Assembly (NCBI RefSeq): GCF_017916325.1
Contig: NC_090163.1
Location: 1,090,001 to 1,115,000 of the forward strand
DNA from: Leishmania martiniquensis
Lineage: Eukaryota > Euglenozoa > Kinetoplastea > Trypanosomatida > Trypanosomatidae
DNA length: 25,000 nt
Direction: 5' to 3'
Part shown: in pieces, positions 17,600 through 25,000 of the stretch
Layout of the letters: each line of letters begins with the position of its first letter
How positions within the stretch are numbered: position 1 is the stretch's first letter
Position numbers and translations under genes: made by a program
The notes under the pieces: model-generated
Databases searched by the model: none
Seen by the model: only the letters and a program-made list of their open reading frames with translations
What the model was told of the DNA's origin: nothing

Positions 17600-18165
17600 C
17601 ACACAGGACCACGTCAAGTCCGCTGCCTCTTGCCCAGCGTACCCCCGGCGGCGCAGGAGATGTACGACGTTCTCTACTTCACTCCCTCACTTTTTCGTCT
17701 GAGTGCTCATTTTCTCTCGCGCAAGTGAGCCGGAATCACTCCTTAGATGAGCCCCTAACGGGTCCATCGCCGCAAGGTGAGAAGCACGCGTTCACGGGCG
17801 CCACAGCGGTGTGGCGAAGCCGTCGCTCAAGCACGGCCCCTGCCTTCAGCTGCATTCACCCCCACCCACGCCCCGCACGTAGCCTCGAAGCTGCGCCCAT
17901 CATGCCGGTCTCCACGTGGTGCATCCCTGGGGGTGGCTCAGGCTACCCTTCCCCCCCGCCACCGGGCAGTGTGAAGAGCGGCTGAGACACGATGGAGTCG
18001 CCTTGGCTCGATGCGCATCATATCGATGGCACACACATGTTAACTACTGCAGGTCGCTCCCACGCGACGGCATCCAGGGCATGGCAGTCGGCATCGGGAG
18101 AGGGGTAGATGGCCCTGGTCCCAGTGCTGCGTAGGTGCTGGACCCTGTGCCAACACCAGAAATGG
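17600..18165 (-). mobile_element. SIDER2-like degenerate retroposon (approximate ends)
   Basis: Minus-strand sequence from about 18165 downward resembles, from memory, Leishmania SIDER2. It begins near a CACAGGGTCCAGCACC stretch close to the end of the ingi/L1Tc 5' signature, then GATGCCGACTGCCATGCCC, a G-run, GGGATGCACCACGTGG and GGCTTCGCCACACCGC. SIDERs are short (about 0.5 kb), non-coding, degenerate elements abundant in Leishmania 3' UTRs, where they have been linked to mRNA instability. Here it would lie in sense orientation in the 3' UTR of malate dehydrogenase. Ends and orientation are uncertain, because one internal piece matches the signature better on the + strand (GCCGGTCTCCACGTGGTGC at about 17904). 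No target-site duplication was found. Confidence 0.45.
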
Positions 18166-18620
18166 CTTGGCATCGACATGAGAGTGGAGGGAAGGAGAGG
18201 GACGGCTGCGCGGCCTCCTCCCTCATGCAGAGAGTGGGACACGGGGCCGTGAGAGCAGCAACACGAGAAATGTGTGAAGCGCGAAAATAAGAAAAAAGGG
18301 ATGAGGTGCACACACGCGCAGCACCCCAACGCAGACGCACATAAACGAGTACTCGCGCGCTGCGCCCTCTCTGTCTCCCTCTCTGTGTGCCACTAACGTG
18401 CATCAACGCGTGACGAACGCTGATGCGAGGTGGTGCGATATACCGAGGATCAGCAAGGAACATATATATTGCCGGATGCCACGGACCACGCAGTGTTATC
18501 CCCTTACACAGAGAGAGACGCAATGGCAGGTGAGCGAGAAGACGGATGGGCCTCCCAGTACTACGGAGGCGCAAGAGAAGGCAGGCGTGGCTGCTTGGCA
18601 CTGGTGCGACGCTGTCGGTT

Positions 18621-19595
18621 TCAAATACCGGCGTGACCCTTCTCCTCCTCCAGCTCTGCAATCGTCTCAGCGAGACATTGGCTTCCAAGATCCCCTTTCA
18701 GCTTGTCGGCGACAATCGTCCACTCGCCGGCGCGGCACGTGCACGGGAAGGAGAAGATGAGGTCGTCCGGCACCCCGTACGGGTTACCTTCCGAGTACAC
18801 ACCCATTGACACGTACACACCGTCCGGTGTGCCAGTGATCCAGTCATGCATGTGGTCCACAGCGGCCTTGGCTGCGGACATGGCCGAGGAAAGGCCGCGC
18901 AACTCGATGATTTCTGCGCCGCGCCCACGTATGGCCTTCACGAGCTCGGCGGTGGAGGCGCTGCCCGCGATCACGTCCCGGGCGAGAGTGGTGCCGATCT
19001 CAGCGCTGTCGAAGTCAGGGACTTGTGTGGAGCTGTGGTTTCCCCAGATGATTACGTTGCGCACCTGCACCACCGGCACACCAGCCGTTTGAGCCAGCCG
19101 AGATAAGGCGCGGTTATGGTCGAGGCGGGTCATGGCGGTCACGTGACGAGGGTGCAGCTTCCCCTGGGCTGACTTGAGCAGGATAAGAGCGTTCGTGTTG
19201 GCTGGATTACCGACGACCAGCACGCGGCAGTCTGGCGCTGCCACGGCAGCGAGTGCCTCACCTTGCTCCTTGAAGATGCGCGCGTTCATCTCGAGGAGGT
19301 CCTTGCGCTCCATCCCCGCCCTTCGAGGGAAGGATCCGCACATGATGACAATGGCAACCTCATCGAAGGCAACACGAGGTTCAGTCGTAGTGGCAACCTT
19401 ATCGAGGAGGGGGAAGGCGCAGTCGTTGAGCTCCGCCTCCACCCCGGCAAGTGCCTTGATGGCGGGCTCGATATCCAGCAGGCGCAGCTCAACATGCGTG
19501 CTTGGGCCAAGAAGTTCGCCGCGCGCGATGAGCGGTGCCAAGGCATAGCCGATTTGGCCAGCTGCACCCGTCACAGCCACTTTCACAGCAGTCAT
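18621..19595 (-). CDS. cMDH: Malate dehydrogenase, cytosolic type, 324 aa
   Basis: It interconverts malate and oxaloacetate with NAD(H). The start is the ATG at 19595 ([10 protein letters not shown]). The frame is open upstream to 19988, but that part encodes Ser/Leu repeats and is not coding. Visible family features are: the Rossmann loop TGAAGQIG (9-16), an acidic residue ending strand 2 (LLDIEPA) for NAD, the substrate loop [17 protein letters not shown] with both arginines, [16 protein letters not shown] with the catalytic Asp and third Arg, and [12 protein letters not shown] with the catalytic His. The C-terminus HAGI is not a glycosomal PTS1, and no presequence is seen, so a cytosolic location is likely. 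It is close in layout to eukaryotic cytosolic MDH rather than to the shorter mitochondrial/glycosomal type. All catalytic residues appear intact. Confidence 0.95.
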   Translation of the reverse strand: MTAVKVAVTGAAGQIGYALAPLIARGELLGPSTHVELRLLDIEPAIKALAGVEAELNDCAFPLLDKVATTTEPRVAFDEVAIVIMCGSFPRRAGMERKDLLEMNARIFKEQGEALAAVAAPDCRVLVVGNPANTNALILLKSAQGKLHPRHVTAMTRLDHNRALSRLAQTAGVPVVQVRNVIIWGNHSSTQVPDFDSAEIGTTLARDVIAGSASTAELVKAIRGRGAEIIELRGLSSAMSAAKAAVDHMHDWITGTPDGVYVSMGVYSEGNPYGVPDDLIFSFPCTCRAGEWTIVADKLKGDLGSQCLAETIAELEEEKGHAGI

Positions 19596-19606
19596 TTCCC
19601 TGCGCG

Positions 19607-19654
19607 CTCGGAGGGAGAGGGAGAGGGAGAGGGAGAGGGAGGGGGGAGGGGACG
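19607..19654 (-). promoter_or_regulatory. Polypyrimidine tract and predicted SL acceptor of malate dehydrogenase
   Basis: The + strand GAGGGA repeat at 19611-19650 reads as a near-perfect 40-nt C/T tract on the minus strand. The next AGs are at 19608-19607 (11-nt leader) and 19601-19600 (4-nt leader). A weaker tract further upstream (19758-19741) could give a longer leader. Confidence 0.5.
19611..19650. repeat. (GAGGGA)n hexanucleotide tandem repeat
   Basis: About six imperfect GGGAGA units followed by a G-run, sited immediately upstream of the malate dehydrogenase start, where it doubles as the polypyrimidine tract. Confidence 0.85.
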
Positions 19655-19895
19655 CTGGCGAGCTGTCGATATTTTGACTTGCCAAGTGGAGGGCGTGCCT
19701 CGGGTGGGGTGGGGAGGCCGTGTTCAACGCACAAGCACAGTTTGGAGAAAGGGAAGACGGGTTGAGGGGCGATGGACAAAGTGGAGAGAGGGGGGCGAGC
19801 GGTACTCTCCATCGTATGCTTCGTGGCACCATGACACCCGAGATACCCCTTTGCGGGGGTACGGAAGTGGTCGCCTTCTCCCCCCTCCCTCCCTG

Positions 19896-19913
19896 CACAC
19901 ACACACACACACG
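19896..19913. repeat. CA microsatellite
   Basis: Nine uninterrupted CA units in the spacer upstream of malate dehydrogenase. Confidence 0.8.
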
Positions 19914-20431
19914 AAGAAAGAAAAGCTCCTCCGTCAACTGCGCTGATCCTTCCCACCTCTTTCTCGCCTCTGCGCTCACGTGAGGCACGCTGCCGCGTTA
20001 CGTCTGTTTGTTCGCTCGCGTGCCCTCAGAGGACATGCGGCCCTGTGCGAGGAGGTGGGCGCTAAGGGACCAGTACACACCTCGATGGAGCCATGGTGAA
20101 GCCCAACGAGCGAAGGACTGACGGAGACGCTCCGTTGAGGCTCAGAAGCGCGCCTCTTTTGTTCCGTGCGTACAGGTTTCGGAACGCCTCCCGCACCGGC
20201 AGCAGCAGCCACAGCAATAGCGGCGCGACGAGTGGCAGAGGCGCAGGAGCGAAAGCGCTGCCGTTGTGCCCGCCCTCTTTGGAGAGGCTGCTGCGTAGCC
20301 TCTAAGCGCAGAAAAAAAAGAGAAGGCAAAATCTAAAAAGGTTCTGTACAGCCACAACGACTGCAGCAGAGCGCGAGCAGGCGATGAGATGCGAGGCGCA
20401 GAGGCCTGTCCACGCGCGCGTGATGAGGTAG

Positions 20432-20448
20432 GCACACACACACACACG
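20432..20448. repeat. CA microsatellite
   Basis: Eight CA units in the 3' flank of the 249-aa gene. Confidence 0.8.
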
Positions 20449-20548
20449 CAGGCGCCACTTCAATGCGAAGATCAGACAGTTGAAGCTACGGAGAAAATAC
20501 GCAGAGCGCTGAAACATATAAAAAAACGTCCGCCTGCCTGTCTGTGCA

Positions 20549-21298
20549 TCATAATGCACTGAAGCTGCCAAATCGGACGCGGCGCAGCACGTCGTGCACG
20601 TCGTGACCGCCGCGGGGCAACAGCTCTCTTGAAATGTGCTCTACTTTAGTCCCATCAGGGGAAAAAATAAACGCGCTTCGCACGTCAAAGAAGGCGTGCG
20701 AGCAGTCGGCGTCGGCGTAATAGGTCACCTGTGTGCCGACTTCGAGCTCTGTCATGCAGTTCTCCACCCAACTCTTCACCTGCGCCACACACCCCAATGG
20801 CGTTGGCGATGAAGCGGCGGCACCCGTGCCGCCTGTGGACCAGGGGAGGCCCACGCGAAGTAGCAGCACGGACTCCTGGAATTCACTGAGCTCGTCGACA
20901 ATGACCTCGACGCCGCGCAGCTGCTGTGCCGGCCGACGCGGGCTATCCCCAGAGACGTGGAGCGACATGATGCACTCAGTGTCGAGAGCTCTATACAGCA
21001 GGTCTGCGTCAGTGGACACCGACAGCGACTCTGCGATCCGTCGAGCATCAGCAATGTCTACCGTTTGAAGCAGCGCACATCGCAGTGCCGCGCCCACCTT
21101 TGCTGCGGCCTGCGTGTGATTGTCCTGCCAGCTAAGCTGCTCTGCCCCCTCCTCTGGCGCACCGTCGCTAACGCGAATCGCCTGCAGGGTGTTGAGAAAC
21201 ATGAGTTCCTTCAGCAGCAGCTTCTGCCGGTCCCGGCGAGGTACCCGCGGCGCCGCCTCGAGGCACTCTAACAGTACTTGACCAAACGTCTGGGGCAT
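20549..21298 (-). CDS. Hypothetical protein, 249 aa
   Basis: I do not recognise the family. The start is the ATG at 21298 (MPQTFGQVL). The frame is open to 21376 only through a TTG, and the 204-nt predicted leader has no earlier ATG. The N-terminal two-thirds looks helical (QVLLECLEAAPRV, KLLLKELMFLNTLQAI, DARRIAESLSVS). It is followed by a beta-like block (VEVIVDELSEF, SVLLLRVGLPW), a Gly/Ala/Ser linker and a C-terminal alpha/beta section (CVAQVKSWVENCMTELEVG, FFDVRSAFIFSPDGTKV). No signal peptide, membrane segment or metal motif is present. Codon use matches the neighbouring genes, so it is very probably real. Confidence 0.8.
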   Translation of the reverse strand: MPQTFGQVLLECLEAAPRVPRRDRQKLLLKELMFLNTLQAIRVSDGAPEEGAEQLSWQDNHTQAAAKVGAALRCALLQTVDIADARRIAESLSVSTDADLLYRALDTECIMSLHVSGDSPRRPAQQLRGVEVIVDELSEFQESVLLLRVGLPWSTGGTGAAASSPTPLGCVAQVKSWVENCMTELEVGTQVTYYADADCSHAFFDVRSAFIFSPDGTKVEHISRELLPRGGHDVHDVLRRVRFGSFSAL

Positions 21299-21502
21299 GC
21301 CTAAGGGCTTCGCCTGGACTTGGCGGGTGATGCGCACAGTGCGTCTACGGAAGGGGCTGGCGGAGAGATAAAGCAAACAGGTGGGCTCTTGACCAGTCTT
21401 GCTTTGGCTGTTGCTGCAGTGACCGCGCTTGACCTGTGGTGACTTCTCGACCGCTCGCCGCTATCGACTCAAACACGGCAGCCGGTTCGGGGTGACGATA
21501 AG

Positions 21503-21596
21503 CTGCACGGAAGAAAGCAGCGGCGTGCGACCAATGAGGAGGCCAGACGTGAGGGTGAAACGGCGACCGTGAAGGAGAAAGAGAGAAAGGGAGCAG
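21503..21596 (-). promoter_or_regulatory. Predicted SL splice acceptor of the 249-aa gene
   Basis: The minus strand has no AG from 21596 to 21505, with a strong C/T tract at about 21595-21570 (reads ccctttctctctttctcc) and AG at 21504-21503. It supports ATG 21298 as the first start codon. Confidence 0.55.
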
Positions 21597-21768
21597 CTGT
21601 CAGTGAAGATGAAACAAGATGAGGACACACAGGTAGTCGAGTGTCAGTGCAGCGGCGCTGTCCGCATTTCAGAACCGTGGCGGAGTGAGTAAGGCTCAGA
21701 TGAGGTGGCTGAGCTTATGCCCCCTCCCCTCCTTTGGCGGCCGCAACGCGCCGTTGAGGCCCCTTCGT

Positions 21769-21806
21769 CGGGGTGGGTGGATGGGTGTGGGGGGGAGGGG
21801 AGGGGA
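21769..21806 (+). other. G-rich tract with quadruplex-forming potential
   Basis: The plus strand carries at least four runs of three or more G within 38 bases, separated by 1-4 bases (GGGG, GGG, GGG, G7, GGGG, GGGG). It lies on the template strand of transcription, so the RNA is C-rich. Confidence 0.6.
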
Positions 21807-22215
21807 AACCGTTGCGTACAACGGTTCAACTCTGTGGTTTCCTCGAAGTAGGCAAGTCGTTCGGTATAAATGTACATCCATGCCACACACACACACTGCG
21901 GCACCGGCAGCGTCAAGTGCGATGAGCATTGAAAGCAACGAATGGCATGAAGGCGGGATGCGCCGATATTCTTAAAGTGATACAACGCACGTGCGCAGAG
22001 TCTCGCCGGCCGCGAAGCAGCGCTCGAGCGCGCGACGGATCCAATGAGGAGCGGCGGTGCGCCGCAATACATTTCTCATGTACATCGGAGGGGATGGTGC
22101 CATGTGCGAAATGGGAGGGAGGCAACGAGGATGTGAAAAAGACGTATCAACACAGAAAGGCAAGGACCCTCGGCGGTCGTCACGCTCTCACCAGCACGCG
22201 TGTGTGCGCCAGATA

Positions 22216-22247
22216 ACACACACACACACGCACACGCACATGCACAC
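22216..22247. repeat. CA microsatellite
   Basis: Interrupted (AC)n in the 3' flank of the dynein gene. Confidence 0.8.
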
Positions 22248-22430
22248 TAATGTAGGTAGTCGGTGCACCTTCACCACCTGAGCGCCGAGATGAAGAGGGC
22301 CGCAACAGCATCACGACACACGACTGCGCTCAGGATACATCCTCAACTCCACACGCGCCTGAAGCGAACAAAAGAAAGAGACGAGTACGTGAGTGACGCG
22401 CCTCCATTCCGTCCCCCCTCCCCCTCAGCG

Positions 22431-25000
22431 CTACTGATTCAGCGCGCACACGCAGGCGGAGCCTTTCAGAAGCCAATAATCGGAGCCATCGGCCGACGGC
22501 ACCTCGATGGATAGAACGTAGTTGGAGCTGGCGCCCAAAGAAGAGATGACGCCGGCGCGTATCGTTGTGCGGTACAGAGGGACGGCGTGAAAGTCTGCCG
22601 GCTTCACGTGCAATGGCTCCGGCAGGAAGTGCACAGGCGGTAGCACAGCGTAGGGCTCTCCCGGCAAGGAATCGGTCATTACTCGCCGTTCAGAGTCCCA
22701 ACGCCACGCATCCGTATGGATGCCGTAAACGTAGCACCCGTGCACCGGGCCCGACGTCATCGCCTCAGGTTCCCTATCTAGTACTTCGTAGCGGAAGCAG
22801 AGCTTGTCCACCGACACCCCCTCCGCACGCGCATAGGCCTGGTACACCCCGGTCATGAAGGCGCTCGGGTTGAAGAAGCCGCCAATCCAGAAGGCCGCGG
22901 GTTCGCCCTGTCGCAGCCACGACCGGATAAAATGCACACGGGCGACCAGATCGCGGTACCACGACCCAAGCGGCTTTAGGGAGGCGTACGACACCGCCGT
23001 CCATAGTTTCGGTACCTGATCCGCCAGGAAAGAGCTGTACATGGCGTCGAGGTCGGCGGAGAGGACTGTGAGCCCCTGCAGCGCCTTCTGCATGTCGTGC
23101 AGCGTCTGGCGCATTTTGTCAAGCAGTTTGTTGTACTTGACAAGCTCGTGCGCCAGCACCGTGGACATGGAGTTGGGAAGTCCGTTCGCGAGTGTCGTGA
23201 AGGTACAGAGCCCCGCCTCCTCCCGCGTCAGTGGCGCTGGCAAGGTAGCCTCGAACTCCTGGCACTTTCGACGCACCTCTTCCTCCGGCGTCGCGCCAGA
23301 GCCGCAGGAGGAGCCTACCAGGCGCGGCTGGATGGACACGATTTTCATTAGCAGGTATTCGCTCGTTTGCAGCTGGTAGCGCAGGTTGGCGTTGTCGTGC
23401 ATGCCAAAGACGCTAGGCTCATCAACGAGAGGCATGGCGTGAATATGCTCCTGCGCCTCGGTCAGCGTGCCGCTGGCGGGGACGATATATTGACCCTCCT
23501 CGAGGATGCGGGGGCAGAGGTAGTGGCGCAGAATGGTGAGCAGCGTGCCGCGGTCCTGCGGGTCCGTGACACGACCGCCGTAGTTGATCTGTCCGATGAT
23601 GTATTCGAGCGACTGCCATGGAATGGCTTCCTGCTCCTCGAAGAACAGTCGCAGCCACTCCTTCGACACGTGGAAGTCTGTGTCGTTCCACTCGTACTTG
23701 ACGTTCCACCCGAGCGGGCCGAACTTGCGTCGCTCCAGAACGACGGAGTGAAAGAAGCATAGACCGTAGAGCAGCTTCTTGAAGGCGCGCCCTTTCAGTT
23801 CCTCGCCACGCATGACCTCATCGCCAAAGGCCTCGTACTCTTGAGAGGTCAGTTCCCCAAAGCAGCGCAGCATGTTTGCCCGCAGCCCAGTTGGCGGCTC
23901 GTTCGTCAGCTTCACACTCGACTGCAGCACAAACACGGGGAAGAAGTCGGTGGGCATGGACGTGAGCCAGAGGCGGAAGTCGCTGTGGATCTCGGCTGCC
24001 CCGGTGGCGCCTGACTGTAGGCTGGCGATGATCGCCGACAGCTCCGGCATGAACGTTTGCGAAAGGTGACAATTTTGCAGCAGTGCCCACGAGCCGGCCT
24101 TCCTGCAGGCGGAGATGAGTCGCTTCGCATTCTCGCTCTGGCCCTGGCCCAGACTGACATACTGCAGCTCCCGCCCCTCGGCCTTGGCGAGAGACTGCAG
24201 CGCCTCCATCGGGTCCGCCCCCTGGGAGAGGATGAAGACAATTGGCGTGTGCGCGGTACTGTCCCTCAGGGTGCGGGTGAGGTCCATTGGCGGTATCTCG
24301 ACAAACTCGGCGCCCATCGTCTGCTGCACGTAGTCGGAGAGCGCGAAGAACAGCTTCTCCTGACGGAAGCACCGGATCAGCAGCACACGCTGGAAGAGAT
24401 GCAGACGCGACTGCCAGTTGCCCGGCAGTGTGGCGAAGTGGGGCAAGTCAGACTGTGCATACGCCCGCCACGCCTCCGCCTCCGCCTCCAGGCTGGCGAG
24501 GAGGTCATGAAAGGGGGGCACGGTGCGGCTGAGCGCCTCGGCCAGCTCCCACTGAAGACGACTCATCCACGAAGCAAGGGCTGGCGGCTGCGGCGGCAGC
24601 TCCGAGGCAACGAAGGCAGTTGCACGCACAAAGTACTGCCACTCCTCGTCTGTGATCACGCCTTCGTGCCGGGCAATCGACGTGGCTATGAGGAGGGAGA
24701 AAATGATCTTGTCCTTGTTGAAGAGGCCACGGCAGATCTGCGTGTAAGTGGCGCTCGTGAGGTTGCTGATCGCAGCGTGAAGGTGTGCTTCTAACATGGC
24801 TGGGTCCGCCTCTGTGTACCCCGGTGGCTTTGTGGTGCCCTCTAACTCGTGCTGCACGAGCTTCACGAAGTATTGCAGCGAGTACTGGTACATGGGATCC
24901 ATGCGACCCACGTCAGATAACACAAAGAAGAGCAACGCGGCCCTCACAGCCACACTGCGGTAGCGCTCTCGAGCTTTGGAGATGGTCAGCATCTTCTCAC
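22431..25000 (-). CDS. Dynein heavy chain, C-terminal part (5' end beyond the window), probably axonemal
   Basis: The frame stays open across the right edge, so the 856 codons visible are only the end of a protein that is usually above 4,000 aa. The visible part begins before the sixth AAA module (RERYRSVAVRAALLFFVL, then MYQYSLQYF). It contains the AAA6 core FILSQGADPMEAL, YVSLGQGQ, WALLQNCHLSQTFM, FRLWLTSMP and EPPTGLRANMLR. The conserved post-AAA6 block follows: LCFFHSVVLERRKFGPLGWNVKYEWN and INYGGRVTDPQDR. The C-terminal domain includes FWIGGFFNPSAFMTGVYQAYAR, GCYVYGIHTDAWRWD, YRTTIRAG and a final YWLLKGSACVC. Dynein heavy chains are ATP-driven minus-end microtubule motors. The C-terminal domain pattern looks most like axonemal inner-arm chains, but assigning the arm needs the whole sequence. 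No frameshift is seen. Confidence 0.95.
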   Translation of the reverse strand, partial: EKMLTISKARERYRSVAVRAALLFFVLSDVGRMDPMYQYSLQYFVKLVQHELEGTTKPPGYTEADPAMLEAHLHAAISNLTSATYTQICRGLFNKDKIIFSLLIATSIARHEGVITDEEWQYFVRATAFVASELPPQPPALASWMSRLQWELAEALSRTVPPFHDLLASLEAEAEAWRAYAQSDLPHFATLPGNWQSRLHLFQRVLLIRCFRQEKLFFALSDYVQQTMGAEFVEIPPMDLTRTLRDSTAHTPIVFILSQGADPMEALQSLAKAEGRELQYVSLGQGQSENAKRLISACRKAGSWALLQNCHLSQTFMPELSAIIASLQSGATGAAEIHSDFRLWLTSMPTDFFPVFVLQSSVKLTNEPPTGLRANMLRCFGELTSQEYEAFGDEVMRGEELKGRAFKKLLYGLCFFHSVVLERRKFGPLGWNVKYEWNDTDFHVSKEWLRLFFEEQEAIPWQSLEYIIGQINYGGRVTDPQDRGTLLTILRHYLCPRILEEGQYIVPASGTLTEAQEHIHAMPLVDEPSVFGMHDNANLRYQLQTSEYLLMKIVSIQPRLVGSSCGSGATPEEEVRRKCQEFEATLPAPLTREEAGLCTFTTLANGLPNSMSTVLAHELVKYNKLLDKMRQTLHDMQKALQGLTVLSADLDAMYSSFLADQVPKLWTAVSYASLKPLGSWYRDLVARVHFIRSWLRQGEPAAFWIGGFFNPSAFMTGVYQAYARAEGVSVDKLCFRYEVLDREPEAMTSGPVHGCYVYGIHTDAWRWDSERRVMTDSLPGEPYAVLPPVHFLPEPLHVKPADFHAVPLYRTTIRAGVISSLGASSNYVLSIEVPSADGSDYWLLKGSACVCALNQ

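Larger units (their letters stand above)
16774..18620. other. 1.85-kb spacer: malate dehydrogenase 3' UTR and F-box gene upstream region
   Basis: Besides the acceptor and the SIDER-like element, it holds a short + strand frame ending in an acidic stretch (17432-17500). No gene with normal codon bias and length is visible. A minus-strand frame (18044-18688) overlaps the end of malate dehydrogenase and is arginine-rich nonsense. Confidence 0.6.
19596..20548. other. Spacer between the 249-aa gene and malate dehydrogenase
   Basis: Contains the tract above and CA microsatellites at 19896-19913 and 20432-20448. No supportable gene. Confidence 0.65.
21299..22430. other. Spacer between dynein and the 249-aa gene
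   Basis: It is 1.1 kb with no supportable gene. It includes a G-rich run at 21769-21806, a short CA run near 21884-21896 and a CA microsatellite at 22216-22247. Confidence 0.65.

Noticed and set aside
18044..18688. 214-codon minus-strand frame
   Set aside because: It overlaps the malate dehydrogenase C-terminus in another frame and runs into the SIDER-like element. It is arginine/serine-rich antisense noise.
18621..19595. Glycosomal targeting of the malate dehydrogenase
   Set aside because: The C-terminus is HAGI, not an SKL-type signal, and no PTS2 or presequence is visible before MTAVKVAV.
24057..24794. 245-codon plus-strand frame
   Set aside because: Antisense shadow of the dynein heavy chain.
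1..25000. CRISPR array, bacterial operons, insertion sequences or prophage
   Set aside because: No direct-repeat/spacer array, ribosome-binding sites or transposase was seen. The gene set is eukaryotic.

Overview
The window looks like nuclear DNA of a trypanosomatid, most likely Leishmania or a close relative. The evidence is GC-rich intron-free genes, all on the minus strand as in one polycistronic unit. Spacers are long and rich in microsatellites. An AG-free polypyrimidine stretch lies upstream of each gene start, as expected for spliced-leader (SL) trans-splicing. A degenerate SIDER-like retroposon sits in one 3' untranslated region. The genus is inferred; no search was run.

In order of transcription (right to left): (1) the C-terminal end of a dynein heavy chain, cut by the right edge (22431-25000); (2) an unrecognised 249-aa protein (20549-21298); (3) a 324-aa cytosolic-type malate dehydrogenase (18621-19595), followed by a 1.85-kb spacer with the SIDER-like element; (4) a 473-aa F-box-like protein (15352-16773); (5) a 493-aa RING-finger protein with SUMO-interaction-like motifs (12928-14409); (6) an unrecognised 1010-aa charged helical protein (9408-12440); (7) a divergent HSP70 without a C-terminal EEVD, resembling trypanosomatid HSP70.4 (6066-8060); (8) an unrecognised 216-aa protein with a proline/basic N-terminus (4665-5315); (9) a beta-lactamase-fold protein with all three catalytic motifs replaced and an apparent frameshift after its N-terminal membrane segment (2441-3995). 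The leftmost 2.4 kb holds no gene I can support. A polypyrimidine tract at its very edge suggests another gene begins just outside.

The genes do not form a pathway, which is normal for trypanosomatid polycistrons, where neighbours are co-transcribed but unrelated. Several reported reading-frame starts are not ATG. I reset starts to the first ATG after the predicted SL acceptor, and for most genes no ATG intervenes. Most worth following up are the apparent pseudoenzyme and its frameshift, the RING protein with candidate SUMO-binding motifs and an acceptor AG touching its start codon, and the SIDER-like element in the malate dehydrogenase 3' UTR.
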